From assembly GCA_964398215.1 (NCBI GenBank), contig CAYNNP010000278.1:1-7989 (forward strand): DNA of 7,989 nucleotides. Reading direction: 5' to 3'. This document shows, one piece after another, positions 6,056 through 7,989 of this stretch (position 1 is its first letter; every line of letters starts with the position of its first letter). The notes under the pieces are model-generated. The model saw only the letters and a list, made by a program, of their open reading frames with translations, ran no database searches and was not told the origin of the DNA. The DNA comes from CAYNNP01 sp964398215 (lineage in GTDB: Bacteria; Planctomycetota; Planctomycetia; Pirellulales; Pirellulaceae). The translations under genes were made by a program, and so were the position numbers.

Positions 6056-7639
6056 CTAACCCGTGTGCTGCAATTCAGATTCGTTGGCCGTTCGGAATGG
6101 CGGTTCAGATGCATTGGGTGCTGCAGAAGGATCTCCATCATCCATGAATCCATCGTCGATTCCCAGGTCCTTCAGCAACAACCGTGACGAAATCCGGCTC
6201 GATTCATAGATCACTGGTAGCCCACTACCTGGATGTGTTCCACCGCCAACCAAGTAAACGCCATCCATTTCCTCAAACCGATTATGTGGCCGCTTGTGAA
6301 GCATTTGTCCCAAGTTGTGCGCCAAGTTAAATGTCGCCCCGCGATAAACCGCATAGTCGCTTTCCCAATCCGCAGGCGTGATGCGGTGCTCTACCCGAAT
6401 GCGATCGCGAACATCGTTTAGGCCGATAGCGGCCAATTTGTCGAGCGTCAGTTCACGAAACCTGTCCGCTTCTTTGTCCCAGTCAACATTCTCATGTTGG
6501 TGCGTTACAGGAACAAGAACATACAGCGAACTGTGGCCTTCTGGAGCCAGCGAGGGGTCAGTGACACAGGCATTCTGAACATAGAACGATGGATCATCAC
6601 TCAACACATGCTTGCTTTCGATTTCGTCAAGATTTCGTTTGTAGTCACCGCTAATGTGGATATTGTGATGCGGCAAGTCATCGTAGATCCCTTCGATCCC
6701 CAAATACAGCATGTACGTGCTGCACGAAAATCGCTTCTTTTCAATCGACTTGTCGCTCCAGCGTTTTCGTTTCGCATTCGGGACGACTCGTGTCATCCAG
6801 TGTGCAAAGTCCGCGTTGACAACAAAAGCGTCCGCATCGTAGTGCGCATCCTTGGTCCGCAAAGACTTTAGGCGCTGACCTTCCATCTGCACTTCTTCGA
6901 CCGATTCACCAAGTCGAATATCGACTCCCATCTCGATTGCGATGGCAGCCATCTTTTCGCTCACCGCCGCGCAGCCTCCGGTCGGATGCCACACTCCATG
7001 TTCGTATTCTAAAAACGCCAGGATGCTAAACAAACTTGGGCAATTGAACGGCGACATTCCCAAGTACTTGGACTGGAATGCAAAAGCGATCACCAAACGT
7101 GGATCAGAAAAATAGCTTTCAAGCTCGCCGCCAAGCGACTGGAAAGGATGCAGATGCGTCAACGCCTTCAAGGTCGATGGTCGCAGCAAATCAAGGGCCG
7201 AATTGAATGGCGACTCCAGGATCGGACGAAACTTCTCTAGCTTTTTGCGATTCGCATCCATGTACCGACGAAGAGCACCGATATCATTCGGCGCAAACTC
7301 GGCGATCTGCTGATCCATTTTGTCCATGTCGGGAGTGCAGTCCAGCCGACCGCCTTGCGCAAACGTCAAACGATACTGTGGATCCAATCGAGTCATCGGA
7401 ACTTCCGACATCAAGTCCCGTCCGCAGGAACGAAAAATCTCGTTCAAAACTCGGGGGTACAGAAAGAAGGTTGGGCCACAATCAAATCGATAACCATCAA
7501 TCTCTATCGCGGAAGTTCGCCCACCGACTCGGTCACGTCGCTCAAGAACAGTTACATCACAACCAGCTTTGGCAAGTTGCATTGCGGATGCCAACCCACC
7601 TGGGCCAGCGCCCACAATCACGACCTTCTTCTTTGCCAC
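6056..7639 (-). CDS. CrtI/CrtN-type FAD-dependent carotenoid (phytoene-like) desaturase
   Basis: The family desaturates or isomerises C40 or C30 isoprenoid chains (phytoene, hydroxysqualene, diapophytoene) in carotenoid synthesis at the membrane. The chosen GTG at 7639 is preceded by GAGGA (7648-7652) at 8 bases and gives MAKKKVVIVGAG, as expected for CrtI. A TTG at 7690 would add 17 basic residues. The 527-residue protein has the Rossmann motif GAGPGG (10-15), Glu33 at the FAD ribose position, RVGGRT (37-42), FDCGPTFF (52-59) and the CrtI-type C-terminal FAD signature GGGTHPGSGLP (465-475). About 34 further residues form an acidic, Asp/Ser/Pro-rich tail. GATFNLAHNLGQML and VWHPTGGCAAV also fit the family. 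Whether it is phytoene, hydroxysqualene or ketocarotenoid-specific cannot be told from sequence alone, so no gene symbol is given. No other carotenoid gene is in the window. It leads the transcription unit with the macro-domain gene. Confidence 0.88.
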   Translation of the reverse strand: MAKKKVVIVGAGPGGLASAMQLAKAGCDVTVLERRDRVGGRTSAIEIDGYRFDCGPTFFLYPRVLNEIFRSCGRDLMSEVPMTRLDPQYRLTFAQGGRLDCTPDMDKMDQQIAEFAPNDIGALRRYMDANRKKLEKFRPILESPFNSALDLLRPSTLKALTHLHPFQSLGGELESYFSDPRLVIAFAFQSKYLGMSPFNCPSLFSILAFLEYEHGVWHPTGGCAAVSEKMAAIAIEMGVDIRLGESVEEVQMEGQRLKSLRTKDAHYDADAFVVNADFAHWMTRVVPNAKRKRWSDKSIEKKRFSCSTYMLYLGIEGIYDDLPHHNIHISGDYKRNLDEIESKHVLSDDPSFYVQNACVTDPSLAPEGHSSLYVLVPVTHQHENVDWDKEADRFRELTLDKLAAIGLNDVRDRIRVEHRITPADWESDYAVYRGATFNLAHNLGQMLHKRPHNRFEEMDGVYLVGGGTHPGSGLPVIYESSRISSRLLLKDLGIDDGFMDDGDPSAAPNASEPPFRTANESELQHTG

Positions 7640-7647
7640 GAATCGAA

Positions 7648-7652
7648 TCCTC
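7648..7652 (-). promoter_or_regulatory. Ribosome binding site that decides the desaturase start
   Basis: On the minus strand GAGGA lies eight bases before the GTG at 7639. This supports the GTG start, which leaves only MAKKK before the FAD-binding strand, over the TTG at 7690. Confidence 0.55.
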
Positions 7653-7813
7653 GCTATACGGCGAACAAATCTGGAGCGTTGCGAAAACAACGAACACCAT
7701 TTGATCTATTTTCAGTGTAGCGCTTAGGGCAACTATCCGTAAATGCCGCAGTTTTATACGGCGTCACAAAAACAAACCGGTGCTATGGCCATCCCCATCA
7801 AATTTCAAGTCAA

Positions 7814-7833
7814 CTGGATTGGCCAGAGTTCAG
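7814..7833 (+). repeat. Dispersed hairpin repeat, copy D (divergent)
   Basis: CTGGATTG, loop GCCA and GAGTTCAG match copy B at 18 of 20 positions. Seven of the eight stem positions can still pair if G-T wobbles are allowed; the pair next to the loop is lost. It is in the same orientation as copies A and B but about 7.3 kb away and, like them, lies between genes. Confidence 0.5.
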
Positions 7834-7892
7834 AATCACTACGGCAAAACCAAAGTCGGGGCGAGTGATTTAAACACACTAAAAGCTGGGGT

Positions 7893-7906
7893 TCAGGCGT
7901 AGCGAA
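7893..7906 (-). repeat. Inverted copy of the 14-base segment at 544-557
   Basis: On the minus strand this reads TTCGCTACGCCTGA, identical to 544-557. It is preceded by a GTCTTG and followed by CC, as in the left copy but with a small indel. It lies about 60 bases from hairpin copy D, echoing the left copy, which lies about 30 bases from copy B. Confidence 0.5.
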
Positions 7907-7989
7907 AGTCACCAAGACGTCGTCAAGAGTCATTGGGCGATAGCCGAATGGCACTTACTTTAGTGAGCCTGGGCGAATCGCAGTTATTT

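Larger units (their letters stand above)
7640..7989. other. Intergenic region upstream of the desaturase, with repeat relatives
   Basis: No coding frame here is convincing; the plus-strand frames reaching in from 7207 and 7355 are shadows of the desaturase gene. The region contains a divergent hairpin repeat (7814-7833), the inverted copy of the 14-base segment (7893-7906), and a tandem-like pair of TCTTG[AG][CT]GAC units on the minus strand around 7907-7930. A GGGCGAATC near the right edge also occurs near 585. The desaturase promoter should lie near the left part, but I see no clear -35/-10 pair. Confidence 0.55.

Noticed and set aside
6049..6153. N-terminal 35-residue extension of the macro-domain protein
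   Set aside because: It overlaps the 3' end of the desaturase gene and precedes the natural start of the macro fold. The ATG at 6048 fits the family.

Overview
The window looks like a chromosomal segment of a planctomycete, most likely of the Rhodopirellula/Pirellulaceae type. This is inferred from gene content and protein style, not from a search. The signs are a secreted ThuA-fold protein, a FloA flotillin close to bacterial orthologues, a small Gln/Pro/Arg-rich protein ending in a RPEHRW-type C-terminus, a small membrane protein opening with an NPYE motif, a CrtI/CrtN-type desaturase, and loose gene spacing with repeat-bearing gaps.

Layout, left to right. Positions 1-793 are mostly intergenic. 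They hold one probable small membrane protein gene (157-453, minus) set among short hairpin-forming repeats. The elongation factor 4 gene lepA (794-2590, plus) follows. It converges on a minus-strand pair: a Gln-rich low-complexity protein (2671-3192), which lies downstream of floA (3311-4414). A candidate promoter and a 20-bp near-palindrome precede floA. Divergent from floA is a secreted ThuA-domain protein (4674-5549, plus). It converges on a second minus-strand pair: a CrtI/CrtN-type FAD desaturase (6056-7639), followed after only 7 bases by a macro-domain protein (5584-6048). The last 350 bases (7640-7989) are intergenic and again carry repeat relatives.

How the genes relate. LepA is a translation factor with no evident link to its neighbours. 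FloA scaffolds membrane microdomains, and the carotenoid-type desaturase may make membrane polyisoprenoids, so a shared membrane theme is possible but only inferred. The desaturase and macro-domain genes are the one pair whose spacing strongly suggests co-translation. I see no defence system, CRISPR array, RNA gene, insertion sequence or phage gene. The most distinctive non-coding signal is a small dispersed hairpin repeat (core GGATTC-GCCA-GAATTC) in the gaps at both ends. Its stem shows a compensatory base-pair change between copies.
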